Shown: positions 1-12,192, numbered from the stretch's first letter. The stretch is 64,000 nucleotides of DNA from Seriola aureovittata (GCF_021018895.1 NC_079384.1:2158640-2222639); one strand, 5' to 3'. The notes: generated by a model not told the origin, from the sequence alone. Numbers and translations are program-made.

Positions 1-44
1 GTGGTGACAGCATTTCCTGTTCTGGGTGGGACTAGGCCTCGTAC

Positions 45-3000
45 TCTGTTCGTCGTCGATGGGCGTGTAGATGACCTCATAAGCCGTAATGTTTCCGTTC
101 GTCTCTGCAGGCTCCGCCCAGCTGACCTGAGTGACAGTCGGACTGATGACGTTGAAGGCCAGACGTCCAGGTTCACCAGGAACTGCAGGAGAACAGGTCA
201 GACTTAGTGTATTCATAACACCAGTGTTTACATCACTGCATTAACATACGAAGTAGTTATTAATAACCTGGGAATGACTCTCTGCACACACAGTGTTGGA
301 TTTATGAACAGCTGATGCAAAAAGCAAGCAATCAAACACAAACAAACAAACAATCAAACACAAACAAACAAACAAACAAACAAACAAACACAAACAAACA
401 AACAAACAAACAAATAAACAGACAGACAGGCAGGCAAGCAAACAAATAAGTAAACAAACAAACAAAGTATGAATCGTGTTTGCTGTAGCTGACTGGTTCT
501 AACTGGTTCTGACTGGTTCTGACTGGTTCTGACTGGTTCTGACTGGTTCTCAGTAGTTACCATCCTCCAGGGTTTGGCAGGGAATGATGTCGGTGTTGTG
601 GCCGTCTCCCATTGAGTTGTAGGCGCACACTCTCATCTCATAGTCACAGTAGGGGTAGAGGTTGGTGAGCTCAGCCTGAGGAGTCTTCACGTCCAGGACC
701 TGGGCGTCTTTTTCTGGGTCGCCGTAGATCCAGTACTTCACCTACAGAAAGAAAAGACACAGTGTTTGTCCATTGTAAATGATGTGGACTCATTCTAGCT
801 GAAGCTTCTGTTCTCGTTGACGTGATGTACCTTGTACCCCGCGGGGTTACCATGCGGTGGGTCCCAGTTCAGGCGAATGCTTCTGGGTCCAGTTGGCTTG
901 GCTTTAGGGTTTCCTGGAGAAAGCAGGAGACCACCAGGGGAGGTGGCCTTCTGGTTGATGAAGCCCTTCTGCTGCAGGTTCATAAACTCAGGAGCTGCAG
1001 GAGGTGGAGGAGGTTAGGATGAAACAGAACCTCAGTCCTAGAACAATCCATCCCATGTCTGTATCATGTTATCTCCAGCTCCACGTTCTCCTCAGTATAT
1101 CTTACCTCCGTCTGTGACGTTGACCAGGGTGGTCTTCCTCTCCCCAACAGAAGCATTACTGCTGGGGTCAAACAGCTCCAGGTGGAAGGTCTCAGGCTGG
1201 ATGGGACCAGGATGGGCTTTGGGGTCGATCACGATGTTCTTCTCGGTCTCTCCGGGACCGAACTTGAGGGGGCCGGACAGCTCGAAGCGCTGGGCCTTCT
1301 TGGTGCGCCATTTCACCGTGGCAGGACTGTCGGTGTTTCGACTGCGGACCACCGGGATGGTGTAGGTCGGGTCAGATGTGGTGAAGTTCTGGGTGCCCTT
1401 CTTGAACATCATCACACTGGGCTCTGGATAAAATAAGATGAATGTGATGAAGAGAAGAAACCTTAGAGATCAGCGTGTTGACCGGGAGGACGGGGAAACG
1501 CGCCCTGCGTCTGCTCACCTGGTTGGTCGGCAATGGTGACGGTAGTTCTCGGGTAGCGTCCCAGCTTGGCGCCCTGCCGGGGGTTACTGAGGTCCATGAC
1601 AAACTGCTTCACCTGTTTGTCCTCCAGGAGGCCGTCCTTCTCACCCAGCTCCAGCAGACGGACAGGAACTGTCTTCTGGGTCTCACCAGGACCGTAGGTC
1701 AGGTCACCTTCCACAGTCACATAGTCCTAAACACAGAGACAGCCAGGTGAGCAGCACAGTCTGGATGAAGACCTGCACCTCACCTACGACTCAGACCCTT
1801 TACTCAGGTAAGTACCAATACTGTTTGAGTCAGGGTAGAAATAACTGCCACGGATTAAAGCTCAAGTCCTGGACCTCTTCCTTTTTAACCAGTGAGAACC
1901 TGATCCAGATGAGAGAACAGAAACCCAGACTGGACCGGTCTGTATCGGGACAAAGAACCAGCTCAGCTCAGGGCGGAGCTTCAGGTCACAGCTCACCTTC
2001 TTGTCCTTGGCCGTCAGGTCCCGTGTGCGATAGGTGACCTGTGTGCGTCCATCCTCGATGATCTCTCTGCTGATGGGGATATTGGCGACTCCGTCCTGTC
2101 TGCTGTAGGTGTAGGCGGGCTGGAGGAAGGAGAACACGCTGGAGGCTGCGGAGAGGAAGAGGAGGATCAGTTCACCTGGTTTTCTTTGACTGAACAGACA
2201 GGAAGTAAAAAAAAAAGTGAGAATCTCACCGTGCTCCTTGATGATGGTGATGTTCACCAGACGTTTTCCGATCTCAGCGATGCCCAGTGGAACGTCCATG
2301 GCCTCCACCTGCAGCTGCTTCTTGTCATCGTCTTCATCCTTGACGAAGAGCGGCACGTGAACGTCCACTGACTCCACCCCCTGTTGGAACTCGACGGCTC
2401 CTGCAGCCTCTGCACAGACGGACCAGGTATGATGATGACGACATTGTTATCAGTGATGGAGACACAGGTGATCAGACGGGGATCAGCATCACTCACCTCT
2501 GTCTGTGGCCACAGTGTAGTAACCAGGAACCACTTTGAGTTCGTGGAAGTTTCCGGACTGGACATTCTTCTCTGTGAGTTTGACGATGTCATGGTAACTG
2601 CTGCGAGGAGCAGACAGGACGGTGTCCACGATGGTGTAGTCCTGCCTGAGGAGCGCAGGGAGGGCAGAGATGTTAGACCTTGACTCACCTGTGGGTCCTT
2701 AAAGAGACAGTGAACTCTGTGTGTCCAGCTGAACGTTACCTTTTCCCAGCATTCCTCTGCATCCTGTAAGAACCACAGCAGATATCAGTGAGAGAACACA
2801 CACCAGTACACAGTGTAGACACAGGTCTGGACCTGGACTTCTTACCTGAACGCGGTCTTCTGCACCTTCTGGCCCCCGGTGACTTGGTTGTACACCTCAT
2901 TCAGCTGGAGGGAAGAACACACACAGGTCTCAGTGACACACTCATCGTTAACACACTCACACACTCGTTCACTGACACACACGAACACACTCACGTTGTC

Positions 3001-4911
3001 AGCCACTTCCTTGCGGAGCTGCTCAGCGTCTCTGGACTCGGGGCGAGACAGGTTCTCAGAGAAGAGGCGGTTCAGCCGGAGAGAGACCGGGAACTGGACT
3101 AGAGACAGAGGAGACAGAGGTTAAATCTTCCTCAGACCAGGGGAGTTCACTGCTTCTGACGAAGGCTGAACGGCCGAGCACTCACTGGTCTCTTTGGGGT
3201 TGGGCTTCATCAGAGCCAGGGGGTGGTTGGCTCCTCGGTGGACATTATCTGTGACCTTCCAGCGAACCACATCCGTCCCTTTGGGGGGACCGGTCCTCAC
3301 CATGGGAGTGTCCAGGTGGTCTGAGGTGAGCAGAGACTGACGGAGCAAATACTCATCCTCCTTGAAGCCAACCATGCGCCCTGCAGAGAAAACAACGAGA
3401 GGTGACTCAGACAACATAGTCCCAGGTGAGACAACACGGTCCCAGGTGAGACGACACGGTCCCAGGTGAGACAACACGGTCCCAGGTGAGACAACACGGT
3501 CCCAGGTGAGACAACACGGTCCCAAGGTGGGAGGATGAAGTTACGTCTCACCTCTCCTACAGCACGGCAGCAGGGCCAGACAGCTCTGTGGAAAAGACAA
3601 AGGACAGAAACATCATCACCTCTGGATCCAGATGTGAGTGTGCAGATGTGAGTGTGCAGATGTGAGTGTGCAGATGTGTGTGCAGATGTGAGTGGCAGAT
3701 GTGAGTACCTGAAAGCAGTTCTTGCAGCAGGCGCAGTACTTCCAGCAGCAGAGCAGCAGCAGAGCCAGCAGCAACAGGAGGAAGAGGAGGAGAGGCAGCA
3801 GCCACAGGAGGCTGGCAGCCGGACAGTCTGTCAACACAGAGGACATCGTGTTAGACACACAACAAACACAACAAACACAACAAACACAACAAACACAACA
3901 AACACAACAAACACGCAACACTAACTGACTCTAGGTTCATCAGACAGAAGGTTCTACAGTCCTGGAACTGGTCTCCACCACAAAACAATTGTGCTGAGTG
4001 GAATTTTGTCTGTTGTGCTCACAACTTTGAGAAATGACACATCATACTACTACTAATAATAATAATAACAATAATAATAATAATAATAATAATAACAACT
4101 GGCTGATAACTTGCTGCTCTGAGAGCTCGGCCATGTTGTCGTCCAACCCGCAGCTCACCTTTCTTCTTGAGCACCTGCAGCTCCAGGATCCCGTCTGCCT
4201 TGTCTTTAGTGTTTTCAGCAGTGTAGTAATACGTACAGTCGTCGTCCTCGTCACGGAAACTGCAGGAGTCCAACACGCTCTCCCCTGGAAACACAGACAC
4301 ACGGTGTTAAAGTTCGTTACTGAGTGTTGTAGGTGTTGGTGTAAAGTCATGGAGTCATATTTTAATGATCTAAAGTTTCCAAATCCACTTTTTCTATTTT
4401 AACGTTGGTAAAAAAAACTGTCTCATTAAAGGCGCTGTGATGAGAGAAGATCTCTACGTTAAGAAATCTATTTCCAGAAACTGGTTTAATGTAAACGCTC
4501 CAAATCAGGAACAGTGGCTGGAAACTGTCCGAGACATTTTCACTGTGGAAGAACTTTTGAGAGTCGGAGAGAATATGTTGAAAAAGAACTGGGAAAGATT
4601 TATATCAGACACAACACAGACTAAATGCCTAATTAAAATAGTTGTATGAATATAGAAATATTTCCAGACTCTGAACCTAGTGAAGACTCTGTGTAAGACA
4701 CGGCCCGTGATGTCGTAACCATCACTGTGACCTCACAGACGGCGAGGTGCGTCTGGACGGTCACTGATCACTCACGTTCTTTGAGTTCGTCCACCATGAT
4801 GATCTTAAAGGGACATTTGTTTTTACAATCGTCCGAGTCCTTGTTCTTCCCTGTGTTCCACGCTCGACACTGGACACAAGTCCTCGTAGCTTCACAGGCG
4901 CCCAGCTGGGC

Positions 4912-4977
<66 letters not shown>

Positions 4978-5192
4978 ATCAGCCGTTACACAACATTTAA
5001 ACTGATGCACACACTGCAGGTTAACGCACACTCGTTCATTACATCACACACACCTGGAAGTTTGGCTCACAGGTTGAAGTCACATCGAACTCAGAGCTGA
5101 CACTCTGACAATCACAGCGGCCGCAGACACAACGTCCTCTTCCGTTACAGAGACCCTGGGACAGACAGAGACACCATGAGACACCAGTCTGA

Positions 5193-5233
<41 letters not shown>

Positions 5234-5396
5234 CACGACAGATCACTCATCTACACTCACCCCCTTACTGTCCAGACAGGTCTGGTTGCTCTTGGTGCAC
5301 TCGCAGGCGTTTCCCTCCCAGCCCTCTGTGCACATACACCGGCCCATAACACAGGAGCCACGGTCTGAAGAGAGAGGCAGGAACACACTGTGTTAT

Positions 5397-5443
<47 letters not shown>

Positions 5444-6220
5444 TGTGAAAGACAACATGTCACAGTAAAGGATATATTGACACATTGATAATAATAATAA
5501 TAATAATAAAAATAACATTAAAACATTGAAAAACAAAAACGGATGATGTATGAATGAAAGAATTAAATAAACAATATACATATACACACACACACATACA
5601 CACGAACATATATACACACATAATAAAGCAACCCATGGTGTGCAATACAATATAATAATGTATGATATAAAGGATGTATGTACAGAGTCTCACAGTCAAC
5701 AATCATACAGGTGGTGAGGGTGACATCAGACACACACACACACACACACACACTTCATCACAGTGTCGTACCGTTGCAGAGGAAGCCTCCGTTTCGCGGA
5801 CACTGGGTCTTGTCGTACTGACAGTAGGGCCCCTCGTACTTGTCGGGGTTGTAGCACACGCAGGTTCCACACGCCAGACATTCTCCGTTACCGGAGCACG
5901 GCTCCTTCATGTTGGGGCCCATGCACTGGCTGGTGTCCAGAGCCGAGGCGCTGGCGGAGCAGTTGCAGAACGTGCCGAGCCTGAAGGACGCAAAGACACA
6001 AAAACTCAGAGCCTGGAGGGGAAGGGGAGGAACCAGAACCCAGGTAAACATAACGAGTCATTAAAGTCTGACCAGCCGTCGTAGCAGCGACACTTCCCAC
6101 ACACCAGGTCTCCGTGACCGTTGCACCTGGGAGCTTTAAGGATGGGATTCTGGGGGACAGAGGACAGAGGACAGTGAGTGGATGACCTCGACCGGACCTG
6201 GTGTGTGTCAGAGTTAATGT

Positions 6221-6257
<37 letters not shown>

Positions 6258-6440
6258 TGTGTGTGTGTTCACCTTCTCACAGTCGCATTTCGGACACAGG
6301 ATGGAGGCCTTAACGTTGACAGCATTGCTGAAGGTCGTAGGTTTGACCCTAATGATCCCCTCCCTCTCACTGGGATTCGCCTGACACACCGGAGTCTCGT
6401 CGATCATCCGCTGCGCTCTGAGTTTCATCTTCAACTTACC

Positions 6441-6502
<62 letters not shown>

Positions 6503-9176
6503 TTAGTTCACGTCAGGTGCACAGAGTGTCGGTCGGTCATGTGACCCAGTTTGATGCTGGGATGTTGAATTGAATGTTTAATTATCAGATATAGGGAGTA
6601 AATGAAGTGTGAATATCTCATTCTACAGATTTATTATTATCTCTTATTTATCTTTTTGAAGTATTTGACATTTTGCAGTTTTCTTCTTGCTGCTGTATCA
6701 CTGCAGACGTCCCCACTGTGAGACTAATAAAGGACTGATCTCATCTTATCCATGACTGTGCGTCTGTGTTTTCTCTTACTATGGAACCGGGCTTGAAATC
6801 AAAGGCTCCATATTCGGCCACTTGTCCACTGCTGGTCAGGAAATGAGCCTTGAAGGCCTTGTGTCTCTCCTCTTCTTGGATGCTCATCTTCGAGCGGATA
6901 CTCTGGAGGAGAGACATGAGAACGTCAGTCCACAGAAGTTTGTCTCCACCTGACAGACGGCAGAGTGGGGGGGGGGGCTTTACCTTGAAGGCTGTCTGCA
7001 TGACCTGCAGGATGTTGGCTGAATCCTCCTGCAGCAGGCCGACCTCAGCGATGGGGAAATACTCCTTCAGTTTCTACACAGGAAACAAACGACAAATCCT
7101 GAACTCTGACACGAGAGCGGACTCCATGTTTCATAACTCTGACGAAGACGAAGACCGACCTTGTAGTAGGTGTAGGAGTGGTTGGTGACGGCGAAGATGG
7201 GGATGATGTTGTGTTTTTTCAACAGACGCACCAGTGTGGGTATGGAGGGGTAATCCTGGTTTATGTCCTCCGTGTATTTACCCTTTGCGTCCAGGTGGCA
7301 CTTCTCGTCGTTGCGCCGCAGGATTCCCGACAGCACGTTGGCTCCGTCGGCCTCGTAGTGGAAGGCCGACTCCGTGGAGAAGACCAGGAGGTGTGTGCTG
7401 TGGTTCCTCCAGCCGATCTGATCCTGGAGGGAAAACACGGAGAACAGAGCAGGAAGAGATCCAGGAGTTATTACACCATTAGAAACATGACTCTAAAAGC
7501 CGGTCCCTAACTGTGTGTGTCGTGTGGTCCAGGTCCAGGTCCAGGTCCGGACCAGGAGAACCAGCACAGTGATCTGGTCTCACTCACCTTACAGACTGCA
7601 GCCTGCAGGATGGCGTCGAAGCCTCCTTCAGGAGCGTCCAGGTTTCCAGAGATTTTCTCGTTACGCAGCTCACTGTTGAAGAAATCCTTGTTGCTGGTGA
7701 GTTTGATGACGTTTTGGAAAGAGAACGGAGGATCACTCCTGGGCCACGGCTGTTTGAGTCTGAGGAGGAGAGACGGGACAGTCAGGTAACGCTCCTCCAC
7801 ACACACTCTAAACCTCCTTCACTCACATGCTCTCTTACTTGGACGGTCTCATATCGGTCTGAGGCTCGATCACTTTGTCCACAAACTTTCCAAAGCCGAT
7901 GGTGTAGTCGTTCGACAGATCCCCCACCACCGAAGCTGCAGGACACACAGTCTGTCAGTATCACACCGACTCCTCCCACTCACCACACCTCACCACACCT
8001 CACCACAGCAAGCCACTCACCCAGCTCTTCACCCATCCTCTTCAGGTTGTCCAGATCATCCTCCATGGAGTTGGAGAAGTCCATGAGGATGTAGAGATCC
8101 AGGGGACCTTTGGTCGGAGCGAACACCTCAATGTCCATCTGCTTCTCCTCTCCAGCCAGGAAGGTCATGCTCATCTGCTGAGGATACACCTGAGACTGCT
8201 GAAGCCCGGTGTCGATCATCTGTGCCTGAGCAGAGAGGAGGAGGAGGAGGAAGGTTCGGGTGATGAAGGTCAGACCAGAGAACGATGGCGTGACTGTTAG
8301 AGAAGTGAGAGTGATGGCGTCTTACCTTCTCCATCTTCATACTGCTCTGCGCCGTGATGATCCTCAGCGCGCTGCAGCCGTGAGCCTTGATGTTCCCCAA
8401 CAGGTCGCAGCGAGGCCCGTTAAAGGTCTGAGGACAGAGGTTTGGTCAGTGATGCGGCTGGTCGTCATGACGATGGCCTCGTCAATCATATATGACAGTA
8501 TACTGTAACATAAAACTTTATTGTCCATTAAATTTACATAAAATGTAGAAACAGAGCTACAGGAACTACATGAACACATTCTTCGGCAGCAGTGCTCATG
8601 GGTGATGGGGGGGTTGGGTCATCGCCATGACAACTGAGTAAATCTCAGCTGACAGCTCCATATATATATATATATATATATAAACGTAACTGTTCCCAGT
8701 GGCTATATCAATAAAGATTTGTATTGAATTGAATTTAACAGACAGAACTCCGTTCTTCTTCTGCTGTTTCTGCTCTCACCTCATCAGGACAGTAGGCGCA
8801 GCCTTTTCCCGCCTGTATACACTCGGAGCAGCTCTTAGCCCTGGCAGCGTAGCAGTGGTTCACTGTTGGGGGGGGGGGGGGGGGGGGATAAGTCACAATA
8901 CAAAACATACCATATACTCTATATATAGTAAATACTGTCTATACTTATTAAATATAGATATTGTAACGAGACAACGATTATTGATCAACAGTAAACTGTC
9001 GTTCAGGTTCTGACTTGCACAAAAACCAACGTGAATAAACGAGCTGCAGTGAAAGGAGAAGATTAGATGATGATGATGATGACTCTTCCTCACCTTCAGC
9101 GTGACAGTGGGTCAACAGGACGAGTAGAAGCCCCACCCCCACTGAGAGACGTGACGTCCATCTCCCCATCTCCTCC
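45..9176 (-). CDS. itgb4: Integrin beta-4, 5' part, 30 coding exons
   Basis: Laminin receptor beta subunit that pairs with integrin alpha-6 in epithelial hemidesmosomes. Exons read on the minus strand: 9176-9094 (ATG at 9169), 8862-8780, 8427-8326, 8225-8021, 7935-7839, 7759-7588, 7423-7160, 7073-6984, 6902-6780, 6440-6273, 6149-6073, 5980-5772, 5364-5261, 5155-5054, 4911-4776, 4284-4159, 3827-3709, 3585-3552, 3380-3186, 3098-2995, 2904-2846, 2763-2740, 2645-2497, 2409-2230, 2145-1997, 1726-1519, 1423-1106, 994-831, 741-561, 182-45. All have AG/GT borders and join in phase to 4156 nt (1385 codons) without a stop. Domain order: signal peptide; Cys-rich PSI; beta-I domain with the MIDAS motif DFSNSM; Cys-rich EGF-like modules; membrane segment (3827-3709); juxtamembrane Cys cluster and RWKVT motif; two Calx-beta-like domains; first fibronectin III repeat (994-561) and the start of the second. 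The acceptor seven bases before the ATG implies an upstream 5'UTR exon that I could not place. The remaining fibronectin repeats lie beyond the left edge. Confidence 0.95.
319..470. repeat. CAAA-rich simple repeat in itgb4 intron
   Basis: Interrupted (CAAA)n tract with CAGG and CAAT variants, between the itgb4 exons at 182 and 561. Confidence 0.9.
491..550. repeat. Six copies of a 10-bp tandem repeat next to an itgb4 donor
   Basis: Six head-to-tail copies of GACTGGTTCT (second copy with one change). They begin only ten intron bases after the 5' splice site of the itgb4 exon ending at 561. In the transcript the unit reads AGAACCAGTC. Confidence 0.93.
1106..1423 (-). other. itgb4: itgb4 exon coding a second Calx-beta-like domain
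   Basis: A 318-nt in-frame exon with acceptor TATCCAG and donor GTAAG. It codes about 106 residues that follow the Calx-beta pattern: YTIPVVR, a VKWRT strand, a [11 protein letters not shown] segment, [12 protein letters not shown] and a closing TLVNVTDG. It follows directly the canonical Calx-beta domain (exons 2409-1519: [36 protein letters not shown]). As I recall human ITGB4, a short linker leads from its single Calx-beta domain straight to fibronectin III. The reading frame and splice sites are seen directly. The domain assignment is by pattern. Confidence 0.75.
3421..3526. repeat. 20-bp minisatellite in itgb4 intron
   Basis: Five nearly perfect copies of CCCAGGTGAGACAACACGGT plus a partial sixth, in the short intron between the 34-nt microexon (3585-3552) and the exon at 3380-3186. 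Confidence 0.95.
3709..3827 (-). other. itgb4: itgb4 transmembrane exon
   Basis: This exon codes a Leu-rich membrane segment ([18 protein letters not shown]) followed by [12 protein letters not shown], the Cys-rich juxtamembrane motif typical of beta-4. A 34-nt microexon (3585-3552) adds SCLALLPCC, then the exon at 3380 continues with the [10 protein letters not shown] cytoplasmic sequence. Confidence 0.92.
3857..3917. repeat. 9-bp ACAACAAAC tandem repeat
   Basis: Low-complexity tandem array about 30 bases upstream, in the transcript sense, of the itgb4 membrane exon acceptor. Confidence 0.85.
4915..4973. repeat. CA repeat forming the itgb4 acceptor tract
   Basis: (CA)n on the plus strand. 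In the itgb4 transcript it reads (TG)n ending in TAG at the acceptor of exon 4911-4776, in place of a polypyrimidine tract. Confidence 0.9.
5399..5448. repeat. GT microsatellite in itgb4 intron
   Basis: (GT)n followed by a GTATGTGTGTG variant, upstream of the acceptor of exon 5364-5261. Further CA/GT tracts lie at 5191-5229, 5733-5752 and 6224-6269. Confidence 0.9.
6441..6498. repeat. CA repeat abutting itgb4 acceptor
   Basis: In the transcript this is (TG)n directly followed by CAG and exon 6440-6273, with no pyrimidine tract between repeat and exon. Confidence 0.92.
8659..8682. repeat. TA microsatellite
   Basis: (TA)n in the itgb4 intron between the exons at 8780 and 8427. Confidence 0.85.
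8868..8887. repeat. G20 homopolymer at an itgb4 acceptor
   Basis: Twenty consecutive G. In the itgb4 transcript this is C20 separated only by AACAG from coding exon 8862-8780, so it acts as the pyrimidine tract. Confidence 0.9.
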
Positions 9177-9274
9177 CTGCAACACAAAGACTCACAAGTT
9201 CACATGAAGAACACAGACAGTCGTACCTGTGCAGACTGAGGCCTGACCTGAACCTCCCGCCCCTCCTTCAGCCC

Positions 9275-9276
9275 AG

Positions 9277-9348
<72 letters not shown>
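9275..9348. repeat. GA microsatellite upstream of itgb4
   Basis: About 74 bases of uninterrupted (GA)n, 100 bases upstream of the first itgb4 coding exon. Confidence 0.95.
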
Positions 9349-9350
<2 letters not shown>

Positions 9351-9480
9351 GCCAGGGAGACACCTGGTCTGACCTCTGACAAACACCTGACTGACTCTCT
9401 TCTCTCTCCTCAGGTGGAGACGGGTTTGAGATTTCTCCACAGGAGAAATATTCCCTTCTATCAGGGTGTAAACAGATATA

Positions 9481-9600
9481 GTCCATTTTTATTCATATAG
9501 CGCCACTTCACAACAGAAGTTATCTCAAGGCACTTTTCAAAGCGAGCCAGAGGAAAAGACCAGCATGCAATGCATTTATAGTCTATAATCAGCGGAGAGG
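9481..9600. repeat. Dispersed fish-type repeat fragment
   Basis: Contains TTTTATTCATATAGCGCCAC and a TATCTCAAGGCACTTT segment. I recognise this as a motif that recurs across teleost genomes as an interspersed repeat. The family name is not assigned and the edges are approximate. Confidence 0.45.
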
Positions 9601-9726
9601 TGCTGAACGTGATGCTACTGTGGCGCAGGCAGACACCTCAGTCATCTGAGAACCTACCTGCATGGATATGTACCTGACTCAACCCTCTAACTGTTGATAA
9701 CACACCTGCTCTTCACACCTTGAGCG

Positions 9727-9766
<40 letters not shown>

Positions 9767-10220
9767 ACACACACACACACACACACACCATGAAGAGCCA
9801 GTCGGGGCATGAATGTGATAGAAGCATCAGGACAGGAAGAGACCAGCTCAGGGTGGGACCTGGAAATGTTCTGGCAGCGTGCTGTTTAGACTCGTCACAA
9901 TAAAACCACTTTATAATCTGCTGCTGGAATCTTGGACGGAGGACAAGCTCCCAAAAACAAAGTCTCCACGAAAAGGAGGAGGTGGGAGGGAACAAAGGGC
10001 ACTATGTGGCATGAAATGTCTCAGTAATTGCCTCTGGGGGCAGATCACTGCGCCACAGGCCACAAAAAAAAAAAAAAAAAAACCCTCAAGATTTACAACT
10101 GCAAGAAGGAATTTCTCCTTGAGGCGAGAGAACGACTGTCAGGTTAAAAAACACAGCCTGAAAACACATGGGAAAGACTCCTTAGCACTTGACTGTGAGC
10201 TTGAACCGACTGCAGGTGTG

Positions 10221-10262
<42 letters not shown>

Positions 10263-10505
10263 TCCATCAGTCCATCAGTCACTGCAGCAGGACGGTCACA
10301 GGGGAACAGACCAGCTCCTGTTCTCCTGACTTCAACTACTGGAGACAGATTACAGCTTCCTACAGACTGACCCTGGATCTGACTCAGTGTCTCTGGTCTC
10401 TGCGTGTGTGTGCAGACGGCAACATGGCTGCCAGGTGAACATACCACCGCTGGGCGTGGGTCTGACCCTGCTGTGACATCATCAGTGAGGGTGGGGGTCT
10501 TTAGG

Positions 10506-10509
<4 letters not shown>

Positions 10510-10536
<27 letters not shown>
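10510..10536. repeat. G27 homopolymer
   Basis: Twenty-seven consecutive G residues, the longest single-base run in the window. Confidence 0.9.
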
Positions 10537-11475
10537 TGTCAGGCTCAGGGTCCTGCCTTTTGACAGAAAAACACACCTGGAAGATTCCAGCCTCTGAAGC
10601 TACTGTATCTCTCCATTCCACCTTAAAAAAAAAAACCCAGATAACAAAACAAACTGCCGGTGGTTCTGCTGGTTCAGTATCAGGTCCAAACCTGCGGACC
10701 ACATCACACTCAGAGTCCACCCTCTGTTGTCTGGACTGATCCAGATCCTTTCACCTGTGCTGCCTCACAGACTGTGACGTGAGCAGTCATCCAGAAACAG
10801 CCGGAAAATAAAAAACATTCAAAAGAAAATAAGAATCCAGATCTGCCCAGAGTCCAGATCCTGGTCCTCAGTCCTATAAAGCCACATGCTGATATATATA
10901 ACATTACATAACACACACTTTACAGCTGTTCACCTTGCTCAGGAGTCACACAAACACACCGTAAGCAGTTCAGAACAATGGAGCTTGTTAGGAAATTTAT
11001 GACTGGATAGAAGGAGATTAGTGATCAAACAAACCTCTCACTGCGCTCTCTCTCAGTCCACGTCCCAAAGTCCAACAATAAAAACAAAAAAACACAAGTG
11101 CTTTCTGCTTTGTTCAGAGTTTAGTTAAACTCTTTGTCTCCACCTGCAGTGAAGGAAAAAAAAAAACTTGTGTCCAAGTTTTTAAAAAACAAAAGTTCCA
11201 ACAAAACAAACGTCCACTTTCTCTTCTGTGTCTTGTCTTTGCTCCTTCACGGCAGTCTGGTCCGACACTCACTCATTCACCCTTAAATTCCTCTGAGAGC
11301 GTGTGAGAGTCTGCCTGTGTGTGTGTGTGTGTGTGCGCAGGGTTTCAGTGTGTGTGTGAGTGTGTTCAGTGTTTCAGTGTGTGTGTGCAGGAGAGAGATG
11401 TGAACGACAGTGAGACTGAGAGCAACTGAGTGAATATGACTGTGTGCTGTGACTTGATCCCTCCTTTAGCTTCTA

Positions 11476-11487
11476 CACACACACACA

Positions 11488-11552
<65 letters not shown>
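11476..11552. repeat. CA microsatellite
   Basis: About 77 bases of (CA)n with one CCC interruption. Confidence 0.92.
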
Positions 11553-11555
<3 letters not shown>

Positions 11556-12192
11556 CCCCTTTCCAGGTGAGTAGCGGTGACTGAGGGTTAACTCCCTTCC
11601 TGTGGCTCTATCTCCTCCCCACCCTGTTGGAGGTTAAGAGCTCCACACCTCTGTGCGTCAGGCCCCCTCCCTGCTGCATTCCTCCCCAACAGGAGCTCAC
11701 CTGTGTGGGCTTGAGAGCGGGGAGCCAGGCCCCTCCTTCCACAGCCTCCTCCCAAGCTCTTGGGAGTGGCACGGAGCAGAACAGTGCCTGCAGGCTACGG
11801 GGAAACGGCTTTGTGACTCTGTGTTGACACAACCATGTGCTCATACTTACGGGCACATTTTCTTCTAGTCAAATATTTAGCAGGAACATTATGGTTGCCA
11901 CATATCTCCTCTCACTTTTCTTCCCTCGCTGCGGAGACCATGTACAGTACCAGTATGGATATGCACATTCCTGAGCAGAGAGACCGGCGTAGCGCAGTGT
12001 CCCTGACACTCAATCCCAGCGCTCACTGTGTGTGATTGTGTTCCTACAGTCTTTCACAAAGGAGCTTACAAAGCCAGAGTGCAGTGGACTGTGGAGACCA
12101 GCCCACAACTAAAGCTTTAAATATTCAGAGTCCAACAAGTCCCTGACAACAGAACAGCTCATTTGCCATTTCCTCCCAAAATGACCCTTATG

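Noticed and set aside
315..470. Possible CRISPR-like or spaced repeat array
   Set aside because: Simple (CAAA)n microsatellite with no spacers. The genome is a vertebrate.
2254..2688. 144-codon frame overlapping itgb4
   Set aside because: It reads through an itgb4 intron and is out of frame with exons 2645-2497 and 2409-2230.
10139..10720. 193-codon minus-strand frame
   Set aside because: Consists of homopolymer and CA-repeat translations, and no family was recognised.
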